NCBI GenBank assembly: GCA_027257055.1
Contig: JAPVLO010000620.1
Coordinates: 310,001-374,000 of the forward strand
Direction: 5' to 3'
DNA length: 64,000 nt
Origin: Cephalopachus bancanus
Lineage: Eukaryota; Chordata; Mammalia; Primates; Tarsiidae
In this document: positions 11,839-24,564 of the stretch, piece by piece
Position numbering within the stretch: the stretch's first letter is position 1
Layout: each line of letters begins with the position of its first letter
Program-made: the position numbers and the translations under genes
Notes under the pieces: model-generated
Database searches by the model: none
Told to the model about the DNA's origin: nothing
What the model saw: the letters and a program-made list of their open reading frames with translations, nothing else

Positions 11839-12640
11839 AATTTATACAGAGCCTCAGATCTCAATAATAATAAAATAAATGATCTGATTTAGAAATGGGC
11901 TAAAGATTGGAATTTACACATCAAAAAATATACAGATGGAAAACAAGCACATAAAAAGATGCTCAACATCATCAGTCATTAGGACAATGGAAATTAAACT
12001 ACAATGGACAATACTACACACCTAAGAAGGGCTTAAAAAACCCCAAAAAGTGAAAAAACCAAATGCTGATGAGGATGTGGAGCAATTATGACTCTAATGT
12101 GAATGTAAAACTGGCGAAGTCACTTTGCAACAAATGGCTTGGCAGTTTCTCATAAAGTTGAATGCATACTTACCATGAGACCCAAAATTTCTAGAAATAC
12201 CACTTCTAGAAATTTTTAAAGTTAGGTTGTGTTACATTCATATAATGGACTATTATCAGCAATAAAAAAAAATGAACTCCTGATTCATGCAGCAACACTG
12301 ATGAATCTCATATCTCTTATTCTAAATGGAATAAGCCAGACTTAAATGTATTATATTAATGTATTGTGATTCCATTTACATGAAAATGTCCAGAAAAAGC
12401 TCATCTACAGAGACAAAGATCAGTGGTTGCTAAGAGGTGGGCAGAGGGAGAAGTTGATTACAAAGAGGTGGGAAAAATTATTTGGGGTCATGAAACAGTT
12501 CTATATATTGATTATAGGAGTCATAACAAAACTATAAATTTGTCAAAAGTCACAGAACATTAGAATAAAAGGGTGAGTTTTACTATATGTATATTACACC
12601 TTAATTATTTTTAGTGGGAAAAATGCTATTTACACAGCAT

Positions 12641-12904
12641 TATAAAACCTGGTACCTCTAGTAATACATGGAGGTGATACGCTGGTAAATGTTCAACAAC
12701 CACCTCGTGGCAGTGGGAAGGTGGGGAAAAGTCCTGATCAGTCGTATTTGCCAATTTCTGTGATATAAACATTACCACCACAGCCCACTTTCAATCTCAC
12801 AGCATGACTCATTGACTATAGAGCTAGGAAGCAAGGTACCAGATCAGCTCTCATGAGCTAGCAAAAGCTGGCTCCAATATACTACTGACATCTAATGAAA
12901 GACA
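12641..12904. other. Intron, no recognised feature
   Basis: Not clearly repetitive; no exon or frame of note. Confidence 0.4.
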
Positions 12905-13965
12905 TTTAAGATCGCTACAAAAAAATACAAAACATTACTGAAAGAGGGATATATACATTCTCAGATTAGAAAACTCTATATTGTAAATGTGTCAATGCTC
13001 CCCATTGATCATTGATCCATAGACTGTTTATAATCCCAATCAAATTCTCAGCAGTATTACAAGTACAAATTAGCAAGCTTATTTCTCTGTTATATAAATC
13101 CTCCTTATACAAATTAATAAGCTCAAATGGGAAGGCGAACAGCCAAGAATAACAAAGACAATTTTGAAAAAGAACAAAACCGGGAGTCTTACACTAACAG
13201 ACACCAATAGATAGTTAAAATCCACGTTAACTAAGACAGAGTGATACTGTCACAAGGATAGACAAATAGAAAAGAATACAGGCCCACTTATATGCAATCA
13301 TCTGATTTACAACAAAGGTGATACTGCAATAAATGAAAAAAGGATAATCTTTTCAACGAATAATGCTAAATCAATTGGATATTCACATGGGTGTATGTGT
13401 ATGTGTGATGAATTCTCACTCTTAACTCTCACCACACACAAAAACCAATTCCAAATAAATCATGGACCTATTCTGAAACAGAAAAAGGAAACAAAAGATA
13501 CAAATAAGCAATTGACAAAAAACACAATATCAAATGACATCACATAATGAAAAAAATTCATTGTCATGCAAACAAAAATGAAAAAAATATATTGATTTTT
13601 TTATATGTCAGATTTATAAAGATCAAAAGTATAATAATTATTTTCACTGGTTGGGATGTAAACTTGTACTCCCAGATACTGTAAGTGGGAATTAAAATGA
13701 ACACAGCAACTTTGGGCTACAATTTGTTAAATAAGTATCAAAAATACAAATGTGCATATTCTTGATCCAACAATGCTATTTCAAGAAATTCAATTACAGA
13801 TATACTTACACATATGCAAAATACCAGAAGCAACATAAATGTCCATCAATGAGGGACTGATTAATAAATTATGATTCATCCACTTTGTGAAATATAAAAT
13901 AGTTATAAAGAATGAGGAAGCTCATTTGGAATGATTGCCTACATATTATAAGAAACAACTCAATG
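12905..13965 (+). mobile_element. Old L1 ORF2/3' fragment, sense
   Basis: Blocks such as aatcccaatcaaattctcagc (13033-13053), a diverged ORF2 3' part, and caacataaatgtccatcaatg near 13831-13851 identify the 3' half of an L1. Broken by stops. Confidence 0.6.
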
Positions 13966-14676
<711 letters not shown>

Positions 14677-14795
14677 TAAACAAATATCTAAGTTGTGACT
14701 ATGGTTTATAGGGAGAAGTCTCATTACAATATCAGCAAAATATCATATCAAATATTCTTGCTTGATATGGAGACTTTTAAAACTATAGAAATAGT

Positions 14796-15098
14796 CCAGG
14801 TGTGGTGGCTCAGCCTGTATTCCCAGCTCTTTGGGAGGCCGAAGAAAGCGGAATGCCTGAGTCCATGGGTTTGAGATCAGCCTGGACAACTTGGTGAGAC
14901 CTCGTCTCTACAGTAAAATAAAAAATAGCTGGGCATGGTAGCACGCGTCTGTAGTTCCGGCTACTTGGAAGGCTGAGGCAGAAGGATCGCTGGAGCCCAG
15001 AAGGTCGATGCTGGGGTGGCCGCGAGGACACATGCCACTGTATTCCAGCTTGGGCGAAGGAGTGAGACTCTAACTCAAAAAAAAAAAAAAACCAATAA
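14796..15098 (+). mobile_element. Alu
   Basis: Sense Alu with aaatagt on both sides; faces the preceding antisense Alu across about 120 bp. Confidence 0.92.
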
Positions 15099-15249
15099 AA
15101 ATAGTTTGTTAGGAAATAAAATAGTAAACAGAACAAATTTGTGGAATATTAATATAGTCATTAGTTTTTGTCACTTAGAGTTAAGAAAGGCTTCCTATCT
15201 GAAATCTATTATAATCATCAATCTATACATATAATTATGGTAATCAACA

Positions 15250-15900
15250 TTTACATATAAAGTTATTTCAAAAAGCCACAACCTAAATGTCTAGCAACTG
15301 ATAAATGGATAGATAAAATATGGTATATCTATACAATTAAATATTATTCAGCAATAAAAAGAAATGTTATACCAATACTTGGTATAATATAGACAAACCC
15401 TGAAAAGACTTCATTAAGAAGCCAGTCGCAAAGAAACACTTATTGTATGATTCTATTTACATAAAAAACCAAAATATTAATTCATAAAGATGAATGTTAA
15501 GAATGTTAGAGCAAGAGTAGAGATGAATTACGATGAAATGATTATACATCACAGATCTCAAAACACTACCATGCAGACTTTCAATTCTGCTGTTAACAAT
15601 ACCCTTAAGGAAGAGGGTTAAGTTTAAAATAGACAAGTCTATAGAAACAGAAAGTAGATTAGTGGCTGCCCAGGGCTGGGGAGTAGGTGGGGATTGGGGG
15701 GTGATGGCTAATAGGTATATGGTTTCTCTGAGGGCTAATTAAAATGTTCTACAATTATGTAGTAGACACACAATTCTGTGACTATACTAAAAGCCACTGA
15801 ACTGTACACTTTAAATGAGTGAGCTGTGTGGAACATAAATTATATTTCAATAGATCTATTTAAAACTATTCGGAAAATTTAAATTTCTGTAAAAGATCAA
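15250..15900 (+). mobile_element. Old L1 3' end, interrupted by a 153-bp insert
   Basis: acctaaatgtctagcaactg, aaatattattcagcaataaaa and agtggctgcccagggctgggg are standard L1 3'-end blocks. Between ttctatttacat and atagacaagtctatag there is foreign sequence (15469-15621) that recurs at 17543. Confidence 0.65.
15469..15621 (+). repeat. Dispersed duplication, copy A
   Basis: 153 bp about 95% identical to 17543-17697, from ccaaaatattaattcataaa to aaggaagagggttaa, with a handful of substitutions and a 2-bp indel. It interrupts an L1, so it is likely the recipient copy. Confidence 0.92.
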
Positions 15901-16337
15901 AATTGAAAACACAGACTAAAAACATTTAGAGAGCAGAGACTGTCTTATTCATCTTTCTACTTCTTGAAAAACATGACAGAAGCTCACACATAGTAGATGC
16001 TTAATAATTTTATTTACATAACTTTAATACAAATAACTGAAAAAGTATTGGAATGCAAGGCATTACTAAGAACAAATGTTATACTCTAGATTCATTATTC
16101 ATAACAATATATTATCCAAGCAATAAGTATTATCCTTGTTAATCCAAGTTTCCTCAGTGCCATATTTCTTCCTTCTTAAATATGTTTTGCTAATCTAAAC
16201 TTAGTTTCAATTCCCTGAGCACAATGCAATCCTAAAAAGAGAAGGGGCAGAAAATAGGTCAGAAGCAAAGCTGATGGAAATTAGTATTTTACTATGGATA
16301 ATACAAACATATGGTTCACAAGGAAAGAACTAACTGT
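15901..16337. other. Intron, no recognised feature
   Basis: AT-rich; gcacaatgcaatcctaa and neighbouring sequence show nothing assignable. Confidence 0.4.
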
Positions 16338-16681
16338 TCACAGATGCTCCTCCACTTACAATGGGGTTGCATTCCAAAAAATCACTGTAAGTTGAAAATA
16401 CTATGTCAAAAATGCATTTGATTCACCTAAACTACTAACACCACGGCTTAGCCCAGCCTGCTTTCAATGTGCTCAGAACACTTACAGTTGGGCATGAAAA
16501 TCTAACATAAAGTCTATTTTATAATAAAGTATTGAACAGTTCATGCAATTTATTAAATACTATACTGAAAGTGAAAAAAGAAGAGTTGTATATGTACATT
16601 TCTACTGAATGCATATCACTATCATATCAATGAAAAGTAAAAAAAATCCTAGTTCCAATCATTGTAAGTTGGGGACAGTCT
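16338..16681. mobile_element. Tigger-type nonautonomous DNA transposon
   Basis: Terminal inverted repeats are visible: cagatgctcctccacttacaatg at the left and, reading inward from the right, cagactgtccccaacttacaatg. Internal aatgcatttgattcacctaa, gtgctcagaacacttacagt and ttttataataaagtattgaa match the Tigger-derived MITE pattern. No transposase frame. Confidence 0.72.
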
Positions 16682-16923
16682 GTGCATCATTTCACCTTTC
16701 TGTATACTAGGTATTATATCCAGTATAGGGACTTAGGGGACTTTTTCATTCTGTGTGGTAGTCTAAGTCATTGGAAGCTGGCATTTAGCTACTGAATTTA
16801 GATACGCAGAAAGGGAATCTTCAAAAATTTAGAATGTGGAGAATCATTTTCATATACTGAAAATGTTGTGGGAGTTTATTTCTAATTTTCTTACATGTAA
16901 ATTTTGTAAAAAAAACACATATA

Positions 16924-17228
16924 AGCCAGGCTTGGTGGCTCAGCCTGTAATCCCAGCACTTTCAGAGGCTGAAGTGAGTGGACTACCTGAGACCGCAGGT
17001 TTGAGACCTGCCTGGGCAACCTGGTGAGACCTCATCTCTATAATAAATTAAAAATTAGCCAGGCGTTGTAGCGCATGCCTGTGGTTCCAGCTGCTTGGGA
17101 AGGCTGAGGCGGAAGGATCGCCGGAGCCCAGCAGGTCGAGGCTGCAGTGGCTTGGAGCGGCCACTGCACTCCAGTCTGGTTGACAGAATGAGACTCAACT
17201 CAAAACAAACAAACAAACAAAATCAAAC
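16924..17228 (+). mobile_element. Alu
   Basis: Sense Alu with a (CAAA) tail and the duplication aaaaacacatata on both sides. Confidence 0.94.
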
Positions 17229-17235
17229 AAAAACA

Positions 17236-17320
17236 CATATATGAGAAAAGACATTATATATATGAGAAAAGCATTATATATACATATACAGATATACATA
17301 TATATATATGAGAAAAACCA
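17236..17320. repeat. TA-rich tandem-like repeat
   Basis: The unit tatatgagaaaag recurs with (TA)n, including atatatgagaaaagacatt, tatatgagaaaagcatta and tatatatgagaaaaacc. Confidence 0.7.
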
Positions 17321-17542
17321 TTATAAAGAAAAGACATAGTACCTAGGAAACTGTCTCTTGACAATGAAAATAAAAAAGAACTATTATTTTCTCTTAAACT
17401 GGTATGTGTCTTTTTAGCAGCAAAACTTGAAGAGAATAACAGGAAAAAAATTTTTCTGAATGGGCAACTGAGAATGACTTCCAAAGTAGTAACAAAAGAG
17501 AGTTTATACAGAAAGGGATGAATAAAGATGGGGAAAAATACC

Positions 17543-17697
17543 CCAAAATATTAATTCATAAAGATGAATCTTAAGAATGTTAGAGCAAGAGTAGAGATAT
17601 GAGTTACGATGAGATGATTATACATCACAGATCTCAAAACACTACCATGCAGACTTTCAATTCTGTTGTTAACAATACCCTTAAGGAAGAGGGTTAA
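17543..17697 (+). repeat. Dispersed duplication, copy B
   Basis: 155 bp matching copy A, set in apparently unique intron sequence, so probably the source. No A-tail or terminal repeats are visible that would mark it as a transposon. Confidence 0.92.
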
Positions 17698-17875
17698 AAG
17701 GAATAATGTATGTCCTGCAACTTCAAAGCCTTAGAAGGAATAAGGCAGTCTATATAACAGGCTGTTTATTTATATTGGATACAAACGAATTTCATAAACC
17801 ATTTAATAGATGTTTCTAGAAGAACAATGACATCGTAATGAGGGCACTTTGTGTGTCTGTTAATAGAAAATTAAG

Positions 17876-18145
17876 AGCCGACTCGGTGGCTCAGCCTGCA
17901 ATCCTGTGCTTGGGAGGCTGAGGTGAGTAGACTGCCTGAGCCTGCGGGTTCGAGACCCGCCTGAGCAACTTGGCGAGACCTCATCTCTACAATAAATAAA
18001 AAAAAGTAGCACGCGCCTGCAGTTCCAGCTACTTGGAAGGTGGAGGCGGAAGGATCGCCGGAGCCCAGCAGGTCAAGGCTGCGGTGGCTGGGAGTGTGCC
18101 ACTGCCCTCAGTCTGGGTGACAGAGACTCCAACCCCCCCAAAAAA
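17876..18145 (+). mobile_element. Alu with internal deletion
   Basis: Sense Alu lacking about 20 bases at the start of the right arm (aaaaaaagtagcacgcgcc joins directly); flanked by agaaaattaag / agaaaaataag. Confidence 0.92.
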
Positions 18146-18301
18146 AGAAAAATAAGTCATTTATAAAGAAAAAGAAATACAAAAGGCTAATAGACATGAG
18201 GGGAAAGTTTGACCTTTCAAGTAATTAAAGATACACTAATGAAAAGGAGATAAACTTCCTGAATCAAGGACCAGAGAGAAAGGGAAAATAACTGGTAAAG
18301 T

Positions 18302-18303
<2 letters not shown>

Positions 18304-18377
<74 letters not shown>
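18304..18377. repeat. Microsatellite (TAAA)n-(CA)n
   Basis: About seven TAAA units run directly into some twenty CA units. Confidence 0.97.
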
Positions 18378-18380
<3 letters not shown>

Positions 18381-18419
18381 TGTATATTCAGTATTAGAAA
18401 CAATGGAATATATTTTAAA

Positions 18420-18720
18420 ATACGCACAGCTTTTAATAAAACAATTCTATATGTATTTATCTATGTAGAGGTTCACAACAGTATTATTTATATAGTGACA
18501 GATTGGAAACAATCTAAGTGTCTAACTGTAGGGCACTGTAAATAAATTATGCCATAGCTATATTATATAAAATATGTAGCTATTTAAAATCATGTTATAG
18601 AAAATACCTAGTCATAAGAAAATATTTTAAGAAAAAAAGGCAGATGGGAAGTATAATTCCCACTAAGAAACACAAAATACACATGCATTTATACTCACTT
18701 TAAAAAGTCAGTTTTAGAAG
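18420..18720 (+). mobile_element. Old L1 3' end
   Basis: ttggaaacaatctaagtgtctaac and aaataaattatgccatagc are L1 3' ORF2 blocks. Confidence 0.5.
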
Positions 18721-18959
18721 TAGTTTCTAAAGCAGTAGCCAGTATCCATCTTTGAGTCAGCTATTCTGAAAATGGATAGTTACTCTTTGTGCGGAATATT
18801 GTCTGTGTCATGCTCAGATGTAGTTCCACCATTCTGAGCTGTTCTCTATATTTCAGAGACCAGTAATATATTGCAGAGGCTATGGAAACTACAGTACTGC
18901 AATTGTTATGATTCCTTCTTAGCAGAGTTCTGGTTGGGATTTTGCCAATGAAAGACACT

Positions 18960-19335
18960 CAAGTCATTTGGAAGACAGAGTGAAGGAAAAGCCATTATTG
19001 TTTTCTAACAGAAAGTGCAGATATATGAGCAGACAGCAGCCATGAGGCTTGCAGCACATGCCAAAGGTATTGTCCAATTCACGGACAGAAGCTAACACCC
19101 TGGGCAGATGATCAGACATCTGGAAGAGTATGTGGATAGGCCTTTGGAATGGGCACAGACTGTAAGGATGTCTGTCCAGTTTCATGAGAATGCTCACCAA
19201 AGAGCATTCACTGCTGAGAAGCCTTCCAGTAACCAGGTGAACAAGAAGACTCGTTTTGTGATTCAGTCAGTCTCCTTCCCCATCCAGTTCTGCTCAGTAT
19301 GCCCACAAACTAAATCAGCAAAAGAAATGAGGCAA
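18960..19335 (+). pseudogene. Endogenous retrovirus pol fragment (RNase H end)
   Basis: The frame at 19108-19344 contains PLEWAQTVRMSVQFHENAHQ and a following TAEKP..NQVNK segment, matching the C-terminal RNase H region of an ERV pol (the aligned position of the conserved His-Asn-Ala-His block). The upstream frame is broken by stops, and no LTR, gag or env is next to it. An isolated, inactive scrap; family unassigned. Confidence 0.6.
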
Positions 19336-19344
19336 CTATATTAA

Positions 19345-19790
19345 TATCAGACAAAACAGACTTTGGAGTAAAAAGCATTACTCAAGATAAAAAGGCTCAC
19401 AACATAAAAATAAAAGGCTCAACTCATCAGGAAGATGTAATAATTGCACATTTGTGTGCACTTAACAATATAGCTCTATAAGCAAAGTAACAGAACAGAA
19501 GGAGAAGTGGACAAATCCATTGTCAAGTTTTTTTTAACTTATCTAATAACTGCAAAATATCTATCAGATATCAGTATCTGATAGATCAAGCAGTGCGAAA
19601 TCAGAGTATGGAAGATGTGAACAGTACACTATCAAGTTTGGGCTAACGGACATATATAGCATTCTGCATCAAAAACTAGAAAACATAAAATACTTTTCAA
19701 TTACACATAGAATAGTTATAAAAATTTAAAATGTATTCAGACATAGAGCAAATTTCAAAAAAGTTTTTAAAACCATGGGTCTTCTATAGA
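19345..19790 (+). mobile_element. Old L1 endonuclease-region fragment
   Basis: atatcagacaaaacagactttggag, aactcatcaggaagatgtaataattg and gctaacggacatatatagcattctgc are L1 ORF2 blocks; the fragment contains a perfect 12-bp hairpin (19559-19586). Confidence 0.6.
19559..19586. repeat. Perfect 12-bp inverted repeat
   Basis: atctatcagata, a tcag loop, then tatctgatagat: complete complementarity over 12 bp. Confidence 0.9.
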
Positions 19791-19799
19791 CATGAACTA

Positions 19800-19965
19800 A
19801 TATTGTAGCTGGTAGTCACGTAACTAAGTTAATCAAAAATGAATATTTGGTTCTTCATTCTCACCAGTCACACTTCAAGTGCTCAACAGTCACACATAGC
19901 TAGTGGCTGCCATGCTGGAGAGTGTAGTAGAGAACATTCCACCTCCAAAGAAAGTGGCATGTTCT
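19800..19965 (+). mobile_element. Ancient DNA-transposon-like relic
   Basis: cacttcaagtgctcaacagtc and agctagtggctgccatgctgg follow the ending of a widespread hAT-type mammalian element; family not certain. Confidence 0.4.
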
Positions 19966-20250
19966 CTAGCATGTGTTCTGACCAGAATAAACTTAAGTAT
20001 AAGATTGATTGCAAAAATATAACTCGGAAAATCTGTATTTTCTCTGTATTCATGGGTAAAATAAGAAATCACTATAGACACTTAAAATACTTAAAATTGA
20101 ACAAGAATAAATTTACAACATATATAAGATACAGAAAAACTGATATGTAGAAAAGACCTGTAGCCTTAAATATATATATTAGAAAAAGAAGAAAAACTAA
20201 AAACTTATGAGCTCAGTGTTCCACTTTTTAAGTTAAAAATTATAAAAATA

Positions 20251-20532
20251 AGCCAGACTTGGTGGCTCAGCCTGTAATCCCATGCCTTTGGGAGGCTGAG
20301 GTGAGTGGATTGCCTGAGCCTGTGGGTTTGAGACCTGTCTGGGCGGCGAGACCTCATCTCTACAATAAATCAAAAAATCAGCCGGGCATGGTAGCGCATG
20401 CCTGTAATTCCAGCTACTCGGAAGGCTGAGGCAGAAGGATCGCCGGAGCCCAGCAGGTGGAGGCTGCGGTGGCCAGGAGTGGCCACTGCACTCCAGTCTG
20501 GGGGACAGAGTGAGACTCCAACTCAAAAAAAA
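20251..20532 (+). mobile_element. Alu
   Basis: Sense lemur-type Alu; exact duplication aaaattataaaaata at 20236-20250 and 20533-20547. Confidence 0.95.
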
Positions 20533-21025
20533 AAAATTATAAAAATATAAAATAAGCCCAAAGAAAGCACAAGAAGAAAATAACAGAGATGCACAGAAAT
20601 TAAGTAAATAGAAAAGAGAAATTACACAATAAAAAAAGAAAGACACAAATAAAATTAAGCAGAGAAAATAACAGAAAACTTAGAATAACCTTGTGCCAAC
20701 TTGATAAAATGGATAGATTCTAAGAAAAATGTAAATTACTAAAACTGACTCAAGAAGAAATAAAACAATCTAATTATCCTATAACAATACAGAAATAGAA
20801 TCAAGAATTCTATATCTTATTATTTAAAAAAATCAGATCCAGGTTGTCTAATAGACTAGTTTTCCCAAACTTGATCATTCTAATCTTACATGATCTCTTA
20901 CAGAAAATAGAAAAAAGAAAAAAAGGAAATATTCCCTACTCATTTTATAAAGTTATAACCTTGATACCAAAGCCAGACAAAGAAAATGCAAGAAAGGAAA
21001 TTCAGTTGTATACATGCTTGCAAAT

Positions 21026-21338
21026 CTCTTATTTTGGATATTTATTTATTTATTTTTTGAGTCGGAATCTCCTTCTGTCACCCAGGCTGGAGTGCAGTGG
21101 CACACTCACAGCCACCACAGCCTTGACCTGCTGGGCTTAGGCGATCCTTCTACCTCAGCCTTCCAAGCAGCTGGAACTATAGGCATGCGTCACCACGTCT
21201 GGCTAAGTTTTTGAATTATTGTAGAGATGGGGTCTCAACCAAGTTGCCAAGGTGGTCTGGAACCCCTGGGCTCAGGCAATCCTCTCACCTCCACCTCCCA
21301 AAGTGTTGAGATTACAGATGTGAGCCACCACACCCAGT
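21026..21338 (-). mobile_element. Alu, older type
   Basis: Antisense Alu with a (TTTA) tail at 21040-21057; flanks catgcttgcaaat / catacttgcaaat. Confidence 0.92.
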
Positions 21339-21399
21339 CATACTTGCAAATACCTAAATCAAAAGATTAGCAAACTCAACAATGCAGCAGTTATCCATA

Positions 21400-21990
21400 T
21401 CCCATTCGCCATTCCTATGCAGGTTGCAGGTGACAAGGTGGGAATAATAACCCTGTGCTCCAAAATTTGGAGATCTGCATTCTCTAACTACCAATTACTG
21501 CTTCTGATCATGGAGGTACAGACACAGGTAGGCAATCAATGTGGCACACACATTGCCCTCATTGTTGAATGCCCCTTCCACTCTAGCTCAAGTGACTTTC
21601 AGGGGATTTAAAGGGTGTCTTTTGCCCTGCCCAATTACATTTTTTTGTTTTCCTCTTTTTAGAAATTAGACACTAAAGACCAGGACATTCAACAGCAACA
21701 CAGGGAAAATCAGTTACAGCACACGTGAAGAAAAAGGCACAGGCTCAAACAAGACATTAAAAGACTTTATGTTTGTATCTCAGGCTGATCTTTGACATGG
21801 AGACAGCCTATAACAATTAAAACACAAACAAAAAATGGCAAACCCTGAGAAAGGGGGAGAATCTAACTTCCATAATCACATTTTTTTATTCAAATGTCCA
21901 ATTTTCAAAAAATCACAAGGCATACAAAGAAATTTAAAAAGTGTAACCCAACAGGAAAAAATAAAACAAAAACTGTCTTAGGGAAAGACA
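21400..21990. other. Intron, no recognised gene feature
   Basis: 21400-21620 appears unique; 21660-21990 is A-rich and may be an L1-related relic, but no diagnostic block is clear. Confidence 0.35.
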
Positions 21991-21994
21991 AGAT

Positions 21995-22309
21995 GGCTGG
22001 GTGCGGTGGCTCACGCCTGTAATCCCAGCACTTTGGGAGGCTGAGGTAAGAGAATTCTCTGAATCCATGAGTTCGAGACCAGCCTGGGAAACATGGTAAG
22101 ATCTCATTTCTACAACAACAACAACAACAACAACAAATTAGCTGGACATGATGGCACACGCCTGTAGTTCCAGCTACTTAGAAGGATGAGGTGGAAAGAT
22201 CCCCTGAACCCAGCAGGTCAAGGCTGTGGTGGCTGTGAGCATGTCACTGTCTGCGTGACAGAGTGAGACTACAACTCAAAAAAAAGAAAGAAAAAAAAAA
22301 AGAAAGAAA
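21995..22309 (+). mobile_element. Alu, older type
   Basis: Sense Alu with a (CAA)n linker between the arms (22113-22135) and a GAAA-rich tail; aagatgg occurs on both sides. Confidence 0.92.
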
Positions 22310-22329
22310 AGATGGCAGACCTGCTAGGC

Positions 22330-24520
22330 AACTGTCTTGACCAGTCACAGTAGTTCAAGCCAGAAAGCAGTGGGCTGACATATTCAGAGTGCTAAAAGAA
22401 AAAAAAAAACTGTCAACCAAGAAACCTACATCTGGCAACCCTGTCCTATAAAAGTGAGAGAGAAATTAAGATATTTCCAGACAAACAAAAGCTAAGGGAA
22501 TTCATTACCACCAAACCTGCCCTGCAAGAAATGTTAAAGGTAGTACTACAAGTTTAAATGAAAGAACACTAGCCAGTAACTCAAAGCCATATGAAGAAAT
22601 CGCAGTAAAGGTAAATACATGGGCAATTATAAAAGCTATATTAACTGAACAGTTAGTAACTCTACTTTTTGTATTCCACATGGTTTAAGAAAGACTAATA
22701 TATTTTTAAAATTATTAGTCTAAACACTAAGAGTACACTACAGCCTTAACTCCTGGGCTCATGTGATCCTCCTGTCCTGAGGAGCTGGGACTACAAGCAT
22801 GTGCTGGTGTGCTTGGCTTGGACATTACATATTAATAAAAGTTTCAATATAGCAGTTGAATAACCATGATAAACATCTACATATCTAATAATGATCTATC
22901 AAAATATATGAAGCAAAAATTGAAGGAACAGATAATTCTACGCTAATAGTTGGAGACGTCAATATCCTACTCTCAGTATGGCTAGAACACCTATACAGAA
23001 GAGAAATAAAGATATGCGAGGAAATAGAGGACTTGAACAACACAATGTCCTGGCTATATTGAAAAGACAAATACAGACACTCTGCCCAACAACAGCAGAA
23101 AACACACTCTTCTCAAGTGCACATGGAACACTCTCCAGATAGACCATATGTTAAGCCACAGATTAAGTCTCAATACATATTAAAATACAGATATAATTCA
23201 AAGTATCTTATTCAACCACAAAGGGATGATGTTAGAAATCAGTAACAGAATGAAACTGGAAAATTCCCAAATTTGTAGTAACTAAATAACACACTCTTAA
23301 ACAACCAATGGGTCAAAGAAGAAATCACAAATAAAATTATAAAATTAAGTGGAAATCACAACCATAATGAGATACCACATTGCATCCATTAGAATGGCTA
23401 CTATAAAAACAAACAACAAACAAACAGAAACTAACTAGTGAAAAAAAACTAGAGAAACCTGCGTGCATAGTTGATGAGATTGTAAAATGGTTCAGTCACT
23501 GTGAAAAACAGTATAGTGATTTCTCAAAAAATTAAAAACAAAAATTACCATGTTATCCAGCAATTCCACTTCTAGGTATATACCCAAAAGAATTGAAAAA
23601 AGGGTCTCAAAGAGATAATTGTATGTTCATAGAAGCATTATTGACAATACCTAAAATGTAAGCAATCCAAGTGTCTATCAACAGATGAATGGATAAGCAA
23701 AATGTAGTGCATACATACAATGAAATGTTATTGAGCCTTAAAAAAGAAGAAATTTCTGACACATGATACTACGTTGATGCTAAGCTAAGTGAGAACATTT
23801 GGCTAAGTGAAATAAGCCAGTCACAAAAAGACAACTGTGTCATTTCACTTATAAGAGGCACCTGGAGTGGTCAAAATCATAAACAAAGTACCATGGTGGC
23901 TGCCAGGAACTGGGAAAAGGAGGAATGAGACATTATTATTTAATGTACAAAGTTTCAGTTTTGCAAGATGAAGTATTGTGGATATGGATGGTGGTGATGC
24001 TTACACAACAAATGATCAAGATGGTAAAATTTATGTTATATATATTTTACCACAATAAAAAAACTAGAAAAAAAATGAAGGGCAAAAATTTAAAACCAGA
24101 TAACATATGAGAGTATTTTATAACTTTGAAGTAGGGAAGACTTTTAAAATATGAAAAGTACAAACCATTAAAAAAATTGATTAAATAAACTAGACTTAAA
24201 TATATAATGCCTATTGATTAACATATACAACAAATAGAGCAAAGTCATGTCATAAAGTAGAAAAAGAAATCTGTAGAACAAATAATCAACAAAGGACTTA
24301 TATCCAAAATATGTAAAGAACTTGTACAAAACTGGAAGAAAAAGATAGCCCAATAAAAAATGGGCAAAGGGGAAACAGACCCTGAGTAGGGAATAAGTAT
24401 ATAAAAATATGCTTACCTCACTGGTAATCAGTACAATATGGATTGAAAGCACAATGATATATCACTTCAGACCTATTATAATACCAAATGCGGGTAAGGA
24501 TGAAGACTGAACAAAATATT
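22330..24520 (+). mobile_element. Old L1 relics, sense
   Basis: Consecutive L1 blocks: tcaaccaagaaacctacatctgg, gggaattcattaccaccaaacctg, aacacactcttctcaagtgcacatgg, aaattcccaaatttgtagtaac, then a jump at about 23345 to the 3' end (ccagcaattccacttctaggtatata; aaatgtagtgcatacataca), and a further piece from 24290. At least two copies or an internally deleted copy; no intact frame. Confidence 0.6.
22736..22822 (-). mobile_element. Alu fragment
   Basis: Short antisense Alu piece: cagccttaactcctgggctcatgtgatcctcctg to ctacaagcatgtgctgg. Confidence 0.7.
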
Positions 24521-24564
24521 TCATAGAAAAATGTATACTCTGGATTTCCTTTCTATTAGGTTCT

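Larger units (their letters stand above)
6620..12640 (+). mobile_element. Old L1 (L1M) ORF2 and 3' end, split by later insertions
   Basis: Plus-strand L1 sequence resumes between insertions: aaatcaataaactagcaatag near 6759-6780, aactccaggctcaccttccctggtgaactc near 9139-9168, aatggtgctggaacaattg at 10918-10936, tggactacatcaaaattaaa near 11139-11158, and the 3' region aaaagatgctcaacatcatc near 11956-11975. It ends near 12640. Carried inside are the deleted L1 (6855-8905), Alus and a Tigger end. Many stops; ancient. Confidence 0.65.
20160..21400 (+). mobile_element. Old L1 ORF2 fragment with two Alus
   Basis: caagaagaaataaaacaatctaat, tataaccttgataccaaagccagac and caaaagattagcaaactcaac are L1 RT-region blocks on the plus strand; stops throughout. 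Confidence 0.6.

Noticed and set aside
17543..17697. Treating the 155-bp repeat as a new transposon
   Set aside because: Only two copies are visible in the window, with no tails, terminal repeats or target duplication; a local templated copy is simpler.
19108..19344. Possible cellular gene of 78 codons
   Set aside because: The peptide fits an ERV RNase H end, and the frame upstream is broken.
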